Assembly (NCBI GenBank): GCA_002790195.1
Contig: PFUR01000019.1
Coordinates: 1,121 to 40,519, forward strand
Direction of reading: 5' to 3'
Length of the DNA: 39,399 nucleotides
DNA from: Flavobacteriales bacterium CG_4_9_14_3_um_filter_40_17
Lineage (GTDB): Bacteria; Bacteroidota; Bacteroidia; Flavobacteriales; Flavobacteriaceae
The translations under genes were made by a program, and so were the position numbers. Each line of letters opens with the position of its first letter. The stretch's first letter is position 1. Positions 1 through 7,371 of this stretch are shown here, piece after piece. The notes under the pieces were generated by a model. The model was not told where the DNA came from. It made no database searches and saw only the letters and a list, made by a program, of their open reading frames with translations.

Positions 1-194
1 CCCAACTGGCAAACGGCATCACGTCGCTCCATTCGGCGGCTCACAACGGGCAAACGGCATTGGTAAAACTTTTGTTTGAAAGCAACGCAAATATCAATGC
101 AAAAACCGACGCAGGACAAACACCTTTGGAAATGGCATTGGAGAAAAACTTCACAGAAACGGCGGGTTTGATAAAAAAGCTCGGCGGGGTATAA
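1..194 (+). CDS. Ankyrin-repeat protein, C-terminal fragment
   Basis: Reading codons from base 3 gives about 63 residues ending at TAA 192-194, with no start inside the window, so this is the 3' end of a longer gene cut by the window edge. It shows the ankyrin consensus: NGITSLHSAAHNGQTALVKL, then a loop with NANINAKTDAGQTPLEMA, then a capping helix ending in KKLGGV. Ankyrin repeats are protein-binding scaffolds, and nothing here says what the partner is. The stop lies 15 bp from the 3' end of the convergent histidine kinase gene. The repeat identity is clear; the function of the whole protein cannot be judged from the fragment. Confidence 0.8.
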   Translation, partial: QLANGITSLHSAAHNGQTALVKLLFESNANINAKTDAGQTPLEMALEKNFTETAGLIKKLGGV

Positions 195-209
195 ACAGTA
201 AATTGGTGT

Positions 210-1367
210 TTAGGAAATTTCAATTTTTCGAAGTGAAATCTGCATAACCGTTCCTTTTCCCGGCTCAGAAAATTTGATTTGCAACTGTCCTTGGTGATAT
301 TCCTCTACAATTCGTTTGGCTAAAGAAAGCCCCAATCCCCAACCGCGCTTTTTGGTGGTGAAACCGGGTGAGAAGATTCTTTTTTGCAGGTTTTTTGGTA
401 TCCCGCTTCCCGTATCAGTAATTAATACACGCACCCATTTTTCGTCTTCTTCCATCGAAATACCAATCATTCCTTTGCCTTTCATGGCATCAATTCCGTT
501 TTTGATGAGGTTTTCGACAGTCCAATAATATAGTTCACTGTTTAGGTTAATAAAAATCGGGTATTCGGGTAAGGATAGTTTGAACTGTATCATCTTCGAA
601 AACCTGCCGGATAGATAATCGAAAGCGGCTTGCGTTTCAACAACCAAATCCTTTTTGACAAGCATCGGCAACGACCCGATTTTTGAAAACCGGTCGGTGA
701 TGATATTGAGGCGCTCAATGTCTTTTTTGATTTCGATTAAGATGTCATCGGAGACTTTTTCTTGCTTCAAAATTTCAATCCAGCCAACCAATGAAGACAA
801 AGGAGTCCCGATTTGATGGGCAGTTTCTTTGGCCATTCCGGCCCAAAGTAAATTTTGCTCAGCGGTTTTGTCAGCACTGTAAAAAAGGTACATCACCAAG
901 CCAAACAGCAGCGCGATAATGATAACTACCAATGGAAAGTACCGAATGGTTTTTAGCAAGGCAGAATCCCCGTAATAAAGATAGCCAAACAATTCGTTGT
1001 TGTGAATGACTTCGATGGGTTCATTTTCATTACCGAATTGAAGGATTAATTTTTTTAACGAAACCGAATTGACCGCACGATTGATATCAATGTTTCTATA
1101 ATCCATCACGTTTTGTTTCGAATCCGTCAAGATCATCGGCGTGGTAGTGTTGCTACTCAAGACCTGAATGGTCAAGTTGCCAAGATCATCGTTCAAGTCT
1201 GTGCTTTTAAGCAATTCTTCCTCAGCTGAAGCCCAAACACTCATCTTGACCCTTTCTTCAACTTTGAATTTTTGCAAAAAAAGGTAGGTATTGACCAAAA
1301 CCAAACCGACTACAGCAAAGGAAGTTAGCAATAAAAACCAACGAAAAGTAACTTTGGTGCTGAGCAA
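210..1367 (-). CDS. Membrane sensor histidine kinase (orphan)
   Basis: A 385-residue two-component kinase. A first membrane segment lies at about residues 11-31, an extracytoplasmic sensor region at 35-140 and a second membrane segment at about 144-164. The H-box follows, with phospho-accepting His184 in KETAHQIGTPL. The ATPase domain has an N-box (ENLIKNGIDAM, Asn290), a G1 box (DTGSGIP, about 318-324), an F-box region (FSPGFTT) and a G2 box (GWGLGLSLAKR, from about 342). No HAMP domain is obvious. The frame begins with TTG at 1365-1367; the next in-frame Met, at residue 42, would remove the first membrane helix, so TTG is preferred. No response regulator is adjacent in the window, so its partner is unknown. 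It faces the flavin reductase gene divergently across a 168 bp gap. Confidence 0.88.
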   Translation of the reverse strand: MLSTKVTFRWFLLLTSFAVVGLVLVNTYLFLQKFKVEERVKMSVWASAEEELLKSTDLNDDLGNLTIQVLSSNTTTPMILTDSKQNVMDYRNIDINRAVNSVSLKKLILQFGNENEPIEVIHNNELFGYLYYGDSALLKTIRYFPLVVIIIALLFGLVMYLFYSADKTAEQNLLWAGMAKETAHQIGTPLSSLVGWIEILKQEKVSDDILIEIKKDIERLNIITDRFSKIGSLPMLVKKDLVVETQAAFDYLSGRFSKMIQFKLSLPEYPIFINLNSELYYWTVENLIKNGIDAMKGKGMIGISMEEDEKWVRVLITDTGSGIPKNLQKRIFSPGFTTKKRGWGLGLSLAKRIVEEYHQGQLQIKFSEPGKGTVMQISLRKIEIS

Positions 1368-1535
1368 TGATTTATTATTAAGTCTATTAGATTGCTAAAT
1401 TAATGAATTTAAAATCTTTAAAAAAGCAAGCCCTTTGGATTGTAATCGCAAATAACAACCGGGTTTATTCTTGTATCTTAAACGCAACTTACTTTTTTTC
1501 ATTGTGTTTTTATATATTTACAGTTAAAAATTGCG

Positions 1536-2399
1536 ATGTTTTCAGTTACTCCAGACGAATTAAAGACTGTGCAAGTCCACGCCTATTTATTGGGTGCGGT
1601 GGCACCTAGGCCTATTGCCTTCGCGAGCACGGTTGATGTGGAAGGAACCCCCAACCTTTCGCCCTTTAGTTTTTTCAATGTTTTTAGTGCCAAACCGCCC
1701 ATCCTGATTTTTTCACCGGCGCGAAGAGTTCGGGACAATTCGGAAAAACATACGCTTAAAAACATTAAAGCGGTTGGAGAAGTTGTTATCAACATCGTGA
1801 ATTATGAAATTGTTCAACAAATGTCGTTGAGCAGTACAGAATATCCGGAAGGCGTGAATGAGTTTGTCAAATCGGGACTTACACCTGTCGCATCCGATTT
1901 GATTAGGCCTTTTCGCGTAGCCGAATCGCCGGCTCAGTTTGAATGTTTGGTCAAAGACGTAATTGCCGTGGGGAAGGAAGGTGGTGCGGGGAATTTGGTC
2001 ATCTGCGAAGTGGTGAAAATACACCTTCAAGAAAAATATTTGGATGAAAACCGGCAAATCGATCACCGCAAAATAGATTTGGTAGCCCGTATGGGAGCCA
2101 ATTGGTATTGCCGGGCTTCCGAAGGCATGTTCGAAATTCCTAAACCGCTTTCAACCCTCGGAATCGGCGTGGATCAAATCCCGGAAAATATCAGAAAAAG
2201 TAAAATACTTTCTGGAAACGATTTGGGTATGTTGGGGAATGTCGATACCTTGCCGACTCAAATTGAGAGTTCGGAATTTGTATCGAATTTGAAAGTAGAA
2301 ATTGTATCAAATCCAGAAAGCAGACACCTTCTGGCAAAGGAATTTTTATCGCGAAACGAAGTTCAGAACGCTTGGAAAATTTTATTAGCAAACACATAA
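1536..2399 (+). CDS. Flavin reductase family protein (FMN-binding split barrel)
   Basis: A 287-residue protein whose first ~200 residues match the flavin-reductase-like (DIM6/NTAB) domain. Characteristic segments are PRPIAFASTVD near the N terminus, LSPFSFFNVFSAKPP and a glycine-rich strand. Members bind FMN and use NAD(P)H to reduce flavin, or act as the reductase component of a monooxygenase; the substrate here is unknown. The C-terminal ~80 residues are extra relative to the minimal domain and carry no motif I recognise. The start ATG at 1536 is 15 bp after a TATATTTA box at 1513-1520 that may be its promoter. The DUF3127 gene starts 4 bp after its stop, so the two are probably co-transcribed. 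Confidence 0.88.
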   Translation: MFSVTPDELKTVQVHAYLLGAVAPRPIAFASTVDVEGTPNLSPFSFFNVFSAKPPILIFSPARRVRDNSEKHTLKNIKAVGEVVINIVNYEIVQQMSLSSTEYPEGVNEFVKSGLTPVASDLIRPFRVAESPAQFECLVKDVIAVGKEGGAGNLVICEVVKIHLQEKYLDENRQIDHRKIDLVARMGANWYCRASEGMFEIPKPLSTLGIGVDQIPENIRKSKILSGNDLGMLGNVDTLPTQIESSEFVSNLKVEIVSNPESRHLLAKEFLSRNEVQNAWKILLANT

Positions 2400-2403
2400 C
2401 ATC

Positions 2404-2781
2404 ATGGAAATTATCGGAAAAATCAAGATGATTGGAGAGACCAAAGAAGTCGGTTCCAACGGGTTTAAAAAAAGAGAATTGGTCATCACGACAGAAGAAC
2501 AATATCCGCAGCACATTCTTGTTGAGTTTGTGCAAGACAAATGCAGTTTGTTGGATAACTACAAAGTGAATCAAGCCGTAAAAGTCGCAATTAATCTACG
2601 TGGTAGAGAATGGACCAATCCGCAAGGCGAAGTCAAATATTTTAATTCCATCACGGGTTGGCGAATAGAAAACTTGCAGGCAGCGACCACTTCTGGAGAA
2701 AATTTGCCTCCATTGCCAAGCCAAGCATTTGAACCGGCAGCAGATGCGCAATCGGACGATCCGGACGATTTGCCATTTTAA
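2404..2781 (+). CDS. DUF3127 protein, SSB-like with acidic DDLPF tail
   Basis: A 125-residue protein of the Bacteroidota DUF3127 family. Residues 1-90 read as a small beta-barrel: short strands, then LRGREWTNPQGEVKYFNS, which resembles the strand 4/5 region of single-stranded-DNA-binding OB folds. After a Pro/Ala-rich linker the chain ends in DDPDDLPF, the same kind of acidic-hydrophobic tip that bacterial SSB proteins use to recruit partner enzymes. I infer a nucleic-acid-binding role; the family itself is uncharacterised as far as I know. It begins 4 bp after the flavin reductase stop and is followed by a strong terminator at 2861-2890, so it closes that unit. Confidence 0.82.
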   Translation: MEIIGKIKMIGETKEVGSNGFKKRELVITTEEQYPQHILVEFVQDKCSLLDNYKVNQAVKVAINLRGREWTNPQGEVKYFNSITGWRIENLQAATTSGENLPPLPSQAFEPAADAQSDDPDDLPF

Positions 2782-2860
2782 AAAAAGTGTTTCGATTTTT
2801 ATAATCGGCGATGTTCATATCAAGCTTCCCTTCTTGGAAATTTGCACGGATTCCGAAAAC

Positions 2861-2890
2861 AAAAAGCCTCGCAAAATGCGGGGCTTTTTT
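2861..2890 (+). terminator. Rho-independent terminator after the DUF3127 gene
   Basis: AAAAAGCCTCGCA and TGCGGGGCTTTTT can pair over 13 positions, with one G-T wobble and a 3-base A loop, and the hairpin ends in a run of six T. The flanking A and T runs would also let it work on the other strand, but no minus-strand gene ends here. Confidence 0.85.
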
Positions 2891-2970
2891 AAACATGAGA
2901 ACACTACAACAAACTTTAATTGAGAAAACTTGTCAAAAATAAACATAAAAATGATAATATAGATTATGTT

Positions 2971-3001
2971 TTGTTGCTTTAGTTGCGATTTTATAGATTT
3001 G
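2971..3001 (+). promoter_or_regulatory. Bacteroidota-type promoter for aat
   Basis: TTG at 2971-2973 (within TTTTG) is followed 20 bp later by TAGATTTG at 2994-3001, matching the TTTG-N19-21-TAnnTTTG pattern. Transcription would begin near 3006, only about 8 bases before the chosen TTG start codon. Confidence 0.6.
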
Positions 3002-3013
3002 TAACATATTCCT

Positions 3014-3670
3014 TTGAATATATTGAATTTTTCAAAAAACCTTTCACGGATTCAATACTTACCCCCCGAATTAGCCGGCGATGTTGTGGCAATTGGAGGA
3101 AACCTTTCATGGCAAACACTCCTTGAAGCTTATCGAAAAGGAATGTTTCCGTGGTATGAGAAAGGTGAACCCATTCTTTGGTGGAGTCCAATCAGCCGGA
3201 TGGTGTTGTATTCTGAAAACCTTAAAATTTCTAAAAGTTTGCGAAAATTGTTGAAAGAAAATAACTTTAAACTCACTTCCAACCAAGCTTTTGAGCAGGT
3301 AATCCGGGCTTGTGCATCGATTCCCAGAAAAGAAGGAAACGGCAGTTGGATACATCCCGAAATGATAGAAGCCTATACCGCATTAAATCAAAATGGATTT
3401 GCAAAATCGGTCGAAGTTTGGCAAGAAAATGAATTGGTGGGCGGTTTGTACGGGATAGATTTGGGAGGCGTGTTTTGTGGAGAAAGTATGTTTTCCAAAG
3501 TATCGGGCGCATCCAAGGTTGGGTTTGTTTGGTGGGTCAATCAACTTCAACTGAAAGGATGCAAACTCATCGACTGTCAGGTTTACACCGATTATTTGGC
3601 AAGTTTTGGAGCCAGCGAAATTCCACGGAAATTATTTTTAGAAGAACTCAATAAATGGAAGACTGTTTGA
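3014..3670 (+). CDS. aat: Leucyl/phenylalanyl-tRNA--protein transferase
   Basis: A 218-residue enzyme that moves Leu or Phe from aminoacyl-tRNA to the N-terminal Arg or Lys of target proteins, marking them for ClpS/ClpAP decay (N-degron pathway). Family signatures are present: a YLPPELAGDVVAIGGNLS N-terminal region, AYRKGMFPWYEKGEPILWWS, then GSWIHPEMIEAY, the ELVGGLYGIDLGGVFCGESM core and the LIDCQVYTDYLASFGA segment. Length fits the family. There is no ATG in the N-terminal stretch; TTG 3014-3016 gives the full domain, with TTG 3023 an alternative. It has its own promoter (2971-3001) and terminator-insulated upstream DNA, and pth follows 54 bp downstream. Confidence 0.93.
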   Translation: MNILNFSKNLSRIQYLPPELAGDVVAIGGNLSWQTLLEAYRKGMFPWYEKGEPILWWSPISRMVLYSENLKISKSLRKLLKENNFKLTSNQAFEQVIRACASIPRKEGNGSWIHPEMIEAYTALNQNGFAKSVEVWQENELVGGLYGIDLGGVFCGESMFSKVSGASKVGFVWWVNQLQLKGCKLIDCQVYTDYLASFGASEIPRKLFLEELNKWKTV

Positions 3671-3724
3671 TAAAACCAGTAACTTTAACCGAAAATATTT
3701 TTCAAAAGAAAAAGAGTAACCGAA

Positions 3725-4291
3725 GTGAAGAAATTTTTAATTGCCGGTTTAGGAAACATTGGTGCAGAATATGCCCAAACCCGACACAACATCGGTTTTA
3801 AAGTGCTTGACTTTTTTGCCGAAAAAGAAAGCTTGACTTTTGAAAGCAGCCGATTGGCAGATCGTGTGGAGTATAAATTGAAAGGCAGAACATTTGTCTT
3901 GATCAAACCGACGACCTACATGAATCTCAGCGGCAAAGCTGTCCGGTATTGGTTGGATAAAGAAAACATCTCCATCGAAAATCTCTTGGTCATTACCGAT
4001 GATCTCAACTTGCCTTTTGGGAGTATTCGCGTTCGCACCAAAGGAAGCGATGGCGGGCACAACGGTTTGAAAAACATCCAAGAACAATTGCAAACAACCC
4101 ACTACAACCGGTTTCGATTTGGCATCAGCAATGAATATGAAAAGGGGCGGCAGATTGATTACGTGTTGGGGAAATGGTCGGAAGAAGAACTGAAAAATCT
4201 TCCGGAACGACTTCAAAAATCTATCGAACTTGTCAAATCCTTCGGGCTTTCGGGCATCCAACTTACCATGAATCTGTTTAACGGAAAATAA
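3725..4291 (+). CDS. pth: Peptidyl-tRNA hydrolase
   Basis: A 188-residue esterase that releases peptides from tRNAs dropped by the ribosome. Visible signatures: the N-terminal FLIAGLGNIGAEYAQTRHNIGF (Asn11 and the catalytic His21), KPTTYMNLSG, the VITDDLNLPFGSIRVR segment with the family's Asp, and GSDGGHNGLKNI. Length matches bacterial Pth. It starts with GTG at 3725-3727; no in-frame ATG is nearby and the first strand begins immediately after it. It follows aat with a 54 bp gap and may be read through from it. Confidence 0.96.
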   Translation: MKKFLIAGLGNIGAEYAQTRHNIGFKVLDFFAEKESLTFESSRLADRVEYKLKGRTFVLIKPTTYMNLSGKAVRYWLDKENISIENLLVITDDLNLPFGSIRVRTKGSDGGHNGLKNIQEQLQTTHYNRFRFGISNEYEKGRQIDYVLGKWSEEELKNLPERLQKSIELVKSFGLSGIQLTMNLFNGK

Positions 4292-4348
4292 AACCCCTTC
4301 TCCGTTTCCAGTCATTTAAAAACGAGTGGAAGGGTCAGAAAAAATCCA

Positions 4349-4356
4349 TACCTTTG
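4349..4356 (+). promoter_or_regulatory. Putative -7 box for the MIP18/DUF2480 pair
   Basis: TACCTTTG matches TAnnTTTG and would start transcription near 4361, giving a leader of about 60 bases to the ATG at 4423. A good -33 element is not evident. Confidence 0.45.
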
Positions 4357-4422
4357 TATTTAGAAACAATCTAAGTTGTGATAAATCTATCTATAATCTA
4401 AACAGTTAATAAAACCATAAAC

Positions 4423-4746
4423 ATGGAAACCATAATAGACACCAATGCGCTTGGAGAAAAAATAGTCACCATCCTCAAAACCATTTACGACCCCGAAATA
4501 CCGGTGGATATCTATGAATTGGGATTGATCTACGACGTAATGGTCAGCACAGGTCATGAAGTAAAAATTTTAATGACCCTCACCACGCCCAATTGCCCGG
4601 TGGCAGAAACTTTGCCCAAAGAGGTCGAAGACAAAGTCAAAACCATTGAAGGAGTAAAAGACGTAGAAGTTGAAATCACGTTTGACCCGCCTTGGACGCA
4701 AGATTTGATGAGCGAAGAAGCCAAACTTGAACTGGGATTGCTGTAA
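4423..4746 (+). CDS. MIP18/DUF59 family protein, SufT-like Fe-S maturation factor
   Basis: A 107-residue single-domain protein of the MIP18 (DUF59) family. It has the DPEIPVDIYELGLIYDV signature near residues 23-40 and the Cys-containing TTPNCPVAE loop (Cys58), then an EITFDPPWTQDLMSEEA end typical of SufT-type proteins. Family members help assemble or deliver iron-sulfur clusters in the cytoplasm. No other SUF genes lie in the window, so the role is assigned from family alone. The DUF2480 gene starts 12 bp downstream, a pairing that suggests one transcript. Confidence 0.9.
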   Translation: METIIDTNALGEKIVTILKTIYDPEIPVDIYELGLIYDVMVSTGHEVKILMTLTTPNCPVAETLPKEVEDKVKTIEGVKDVEVEITFDPPWTQDLMSEEAKLELGLL

Positions 4747-4758
4747 TTTTTTAAGATT

Positions 4759-5265
4759 ATGCCGGAAGGAATTATCAACCGTGTTACCAATAGCAAGCTT
4801 CTCACCATCGATTTGGAAGATTATTATGTCGAGGGAAAACGATTCCTTTTGGATATTTCTAAATGGTTGGATGAAGGCTTGGTTTTGCGCGAAAAAAAGT
4901 TCAGGGAAACGGTCGGATCCAATGATTGGGTTGTTTTTAAAGACGGGCTTGTCGCGCTGCATTGCAGCACTGATGCCATCGTCCCGGTTTGGGCTTATAT
5001 GCTGGTTTCATCCAAACTATCCGGGATTGCTGCCAAAACCACGCTCGGCACTTTGGAAGATTTGGAAAGAGAGCTCTTTATTGATCAAATCTCCCGGCTC
5101 AATCTATCTGATTATAAGGATAAAAATGTCATCATCAAGGGTTGTTCAAAAAAACCCGTGCCTGACTTTGCTTATGTTCTTATGACCCAAAAGCTCGAGC
5201 TCATTGCCAAAGCAGTTCTGTATGGCGAAGCTTGTTCGAGTGTGCCGATTTTCAAAAAAAAGTAA
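4759..5265 (+). CDS. DUF2480 family protein
   Basis: A 168-residue soluble protein that I recognise as the Bacteroidota DUF2480 family: NRVTNSKLLTIDLEDYY at the start, LHCSTDAIVPVWAYMLVSS in the middle, then VIIKGCSKKPVP and a YGEACSSVPIFKKK end. No signal peptide or membrane segment is present. The conserved Cys residues (in CSTD, GCS and EACS) could bind a metal or a cluster; this is inference prompted by its position 12 bp after the SufT-like gene. No biochemical function is known to me. Confidence 0.85.
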   Translation: MPEGIINRVTNSKLLTIDLEDYYVEGKRFLLDISKWLDEGLVLREKKFRETVGSNDWVVFKDGLVALHCSTDAIVPVWAYMLVSSKLSGIAAKTTLGTLEDLERELFIDQISRLNLSDYKDKNVIIKGCSKKPVPDFAYVLMTQKLELIAKAVLYGEACSSVPIFKKK

Positions 5266-5293
5266 AATCAACGTTTTTTCAAACCTAAATTTT

Positions 5294-5301
5294 TATTTTT
5301 G
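5294..5301 (+). promoter_or_regulatory. Putative -7 box for the DUF3078 gene
   Basis: TATTTTTG fits TAnnTTTG. The ATG at 5319 lies 18 bp downstream, so the leader would be only about 13 bases. Confidence 0.45.
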
Positions 5302-5318
5302 ACAGCAAGAAAAAATGT

Positions 5319-6257
5319 ATGAAGAAAGCAGTTCTTTTTTGTTTTGTTTTTTGCTTATTTTCTCTCAGAGCAATTGGACAAGGCAAAGACACCGATAATT
5401 GGGAGAACTACTTACGGGTTTTGGTAACTCGTATGCAGCATGACTCCCTTCGCCACGAAAACCCCAAAAGATGGAATAGAGAAGGGAAATTCTCCTTGTT
5501 ATTTAACCAATCCTCCTTCCAAAATTGGACTTCCGGAGGCGAAAATAATATCTCCGGAACAACTTCCCTCAACTTTAAAGCCAATTATACAAAAAACAAT
5601 TGGGTTTGGAACAACCAAATCAATTCAGCTTACGGCCTCACAAAAGTCAATGGCCAAGACGTGAAAAAAACAGACGACCGATTTGAATACAACAGTGTAG
5701 CCGGGAAAAAAGCCCGGAAATACTGGTTCTATTCATTCTTCTTCAACTTTCGTACGCAATTTGACAAAAGCTATGAAAACATAACCGACTCGCTCGGGAT
5801 AACACGAAAAGTAGAACAATCCCGTATTTTTTCACCCGCCTATTTCACCTTTGGTCCAGGAATGCTTTGGAAAAAAAACAATAATTTGCATGTCAATATT
5901 TCTCCGTCAACTTCAAAGGTAACTATCGTAAAATCGATATTCACAGAAACCCAAAGTGCTTTTAGTGTAGATCAAGGCAAAAAAACCAACTACGAATTGG
6001 GTTTTAACGGAGCAGCCTTTGCCAAAGTCAAGCTTATGGATAATATTTTTGCCGAAAATATTTTTAATATATATGTCAATTATCTCGAAAACACCCAAAA
6101 TATCGATTTGAGTTATCAACTAAACATCACCATGCAGGTCAACAAAGTGTTTTCGACCAACCTCAACCTTCATACGGTTTATGATGATGATGCCATTGGG
6201 CGGACACAACTAAAACAGGTTTTTGGGCTAAGTGTCAACTACGATTTACCGCTGTAA
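5319..6257 (+). CDS. DUF3078 family outer-membrane beta-barrel protein
   Basis: A 312-residue exported protein. Residues 1-20 are a signal peptide (MKKAVLFCFVFCLFSLRAIG, then QGKD). The body matches DUF3078: KFSLLFNQSSFQNWTSGGEN early on, followed by alternating amphipathic strands rich in Asn, Trp and Tyr (WVWNNQINSAYGLTKV, FNFRTQFDKSY) and a last strand ending in YDLPL, as in outer-membrane barrels. Substrate or role is unknown. The start at 5319 is preferred over the ATG at 5315, which is out of frame. It appears to have its own promoter and is separated from hemB by 66 bp. Confidence 0.82.
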   Translation: MKKAVLFCFVFCLFSLRAIGQGKDTDNWENYLRVLVTRMQHDSLRHENPKRWNREGKFSLLFNQSSFQNWTSGGENNISGTTSLNFKANYTKNNWVWNNQINSAYGLTKVNGQDVKKTDDRFEYNSVAGKKARKYWFYSFFFNFRTQFDKSYENITDSLGITRKVEQSRIFSPAYFTFGPGMLWKKNNNLHVNISPSTSKVTIVKSIFTETQSAFSVDQGKKTNYELGFNGAAFAKVKLMDNIFAENIFNIYVNYLENTQNIDLSYQLNITMQVNKVFSTNLNLHTVYDDDAIGRTQLKQVFGLSVNYDLPL

Positions 6258-6301
6258 AAAGAATCGAGGATTTATTTTGCCAACTTCTTTCTGAGAATAT
6301 T

Positions 6302-6309
6302 TATCTTTA
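6302..6309 (+). promoter_or_regulatory. Putative -7 box for hemB
   Basis: TATCTTTA resembles TAnnTTTG and lies 14 bp before the hemB ATG, giving a leader of roughly 10 bases. Confidence 0.4.
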
Positions 6310-6323
6310 CCTAAAATTTTTTC

Positions 6324-7295
6324 ATGTTTCCAACCAGCCGTTACAGAAGATTAAGACAAAGCGAAGCCATTCGAAGTCTTGTCAGAGAAACCATCCTCAG
6401 CCCAAACGATTTTTTAGTTCCGCTTTTTGTGGTAGAAGGCAAAAACATTAAACAAGAAATTGCTTCCATGCCGGGCTACTTCCGCTTGAGTTTAGACAAC
6501 TTAGATAAAGAAATCCATGAATTGTGGAAAATGGGATTGAAGTCTGTTTTGCTCTTCGTGAAAGTAGAAGATGCATTGAAAGACAACGAAGGCAAAGAAG
6601 CACTAAACCCGGACGGGCTTATGCAACGCGCCATCAAAACCGTCAAAAATGCCGTTCCGGATATGTTGGTCATGACCGATGTAGCCCTCGATCCATTTTC
6701 TATTTATGGTCATGACGGAATCGTTAAAAACGGAAAAATTACCAACGATGAAACAATTTCTGTTTTGGCAAAGATGAGTGTTTCGCATGCGCAGGCCGGA
6801 GCCGATTTTGTAGCACCAAGCGACATGATGGACGGGCGCATTCTCGGTATCCGTCAGGCTTTAGATGCACAAAAATTAATAGATACCGGTATTATGAGTT
6901 ACAGTGCCAAATACGCTTCAGCTTTTTATGGGCCTTTCCGCGATGCACTCGATTCTGCACCAGGTTTTGGCGATAAAAAAACCTATCAAATGGATTTTTC
7001 AAATAGAACAGAAGCCGTCAAAGAAACCCAAGCCGATATCGATGAAGGAGCCGACATCGTCATGGTCAAGCCCGGCCTATGCTATTTAGACATTGTCCGA
7101 GATGTTAAAAATTCGGTCAATGTACCCGTTGCCGTTTATCAAGTCAGTGGCGAATATTCAATGCTCAAAGCCGCCGCCGAAAGAGGCTGGCTTGACCACG
7201 ATGCAGTCATGTTAGAACAACTGATTGCCATCAAGCGTGCCGGAGCCGACATCATCGCTTCCTATTTTGCCAAAGAGGTTGCGCGCCTGTTTTGA
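6324..7295 (+). CDS. hemB: Porphobilinogen synthase (delta-aminolevulinate dehydratase)
   Basis: A 323-residue enzyme that condenses two 5-aminolevulinate molecules to porphobilinogen in haem synthesis. The N terminus RYRRLRQSEAIRSLVRET and the active-site segments are clear: Lys196 in SYSAKYASAFYGPFRD and the Schiff-base Lys249 in DIVMVKPGLCYLDIV. The loop that carries three Cys zinc ligands in zinc-type enzymes reads VALDPFSIYGHDG here, so this is the form lacking catalytic zinc. Length is normal. It is followed 76 bp later by porZ, with which it may share a transcript. Confidence 0.97.
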   Translation: MFPTSRYRRLRQSEAIRSLVRETILSPNDFLVPLFVVEGKNIKQEIASMPGYFRLSLDNLDKEIHELWKMGLKSVLLFVKVEDALKDNEGKEALNPDGLMQRAIKTVKNAVPDMLVMTDVALDPFSIYGHDGIVKNGKITNDETISVLAKMSVSHAQAGADFVAPSDMMDGRILGIRQALDAQKLIDTGIMSYSAKYASAFYGPFRDALDSAPGFGDKKTYQMDFSNRTEAVKETQADIDEGADIVMVKPGLCYLDIVRDVKNSVNVPVAVYQVSGEYSMLKAAAERGWLDHDAVMLEQLIAIKRAGADIIASYFAKEVARLF

Positions 7296-7371
7296 TTTAT
7301 CTTGCATCTTTTCTAAAGCGTTTACAATTATTGAACTTGTCATTCGTTTTAGCATTTTGTTATTCAAACAG

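Noticed and set aside
3749-4315. 188-codon minus-strand frame opposite pth
   Set aside because: It mirrors a clear pth gene and its product has no signal, domain or composition of a real protein.
7225-7371. N-terminal extension of the porZ frame to 7225
   Set aside because: It lies inside hemB in another frame, and the signal peptide starts at ATG 7372.
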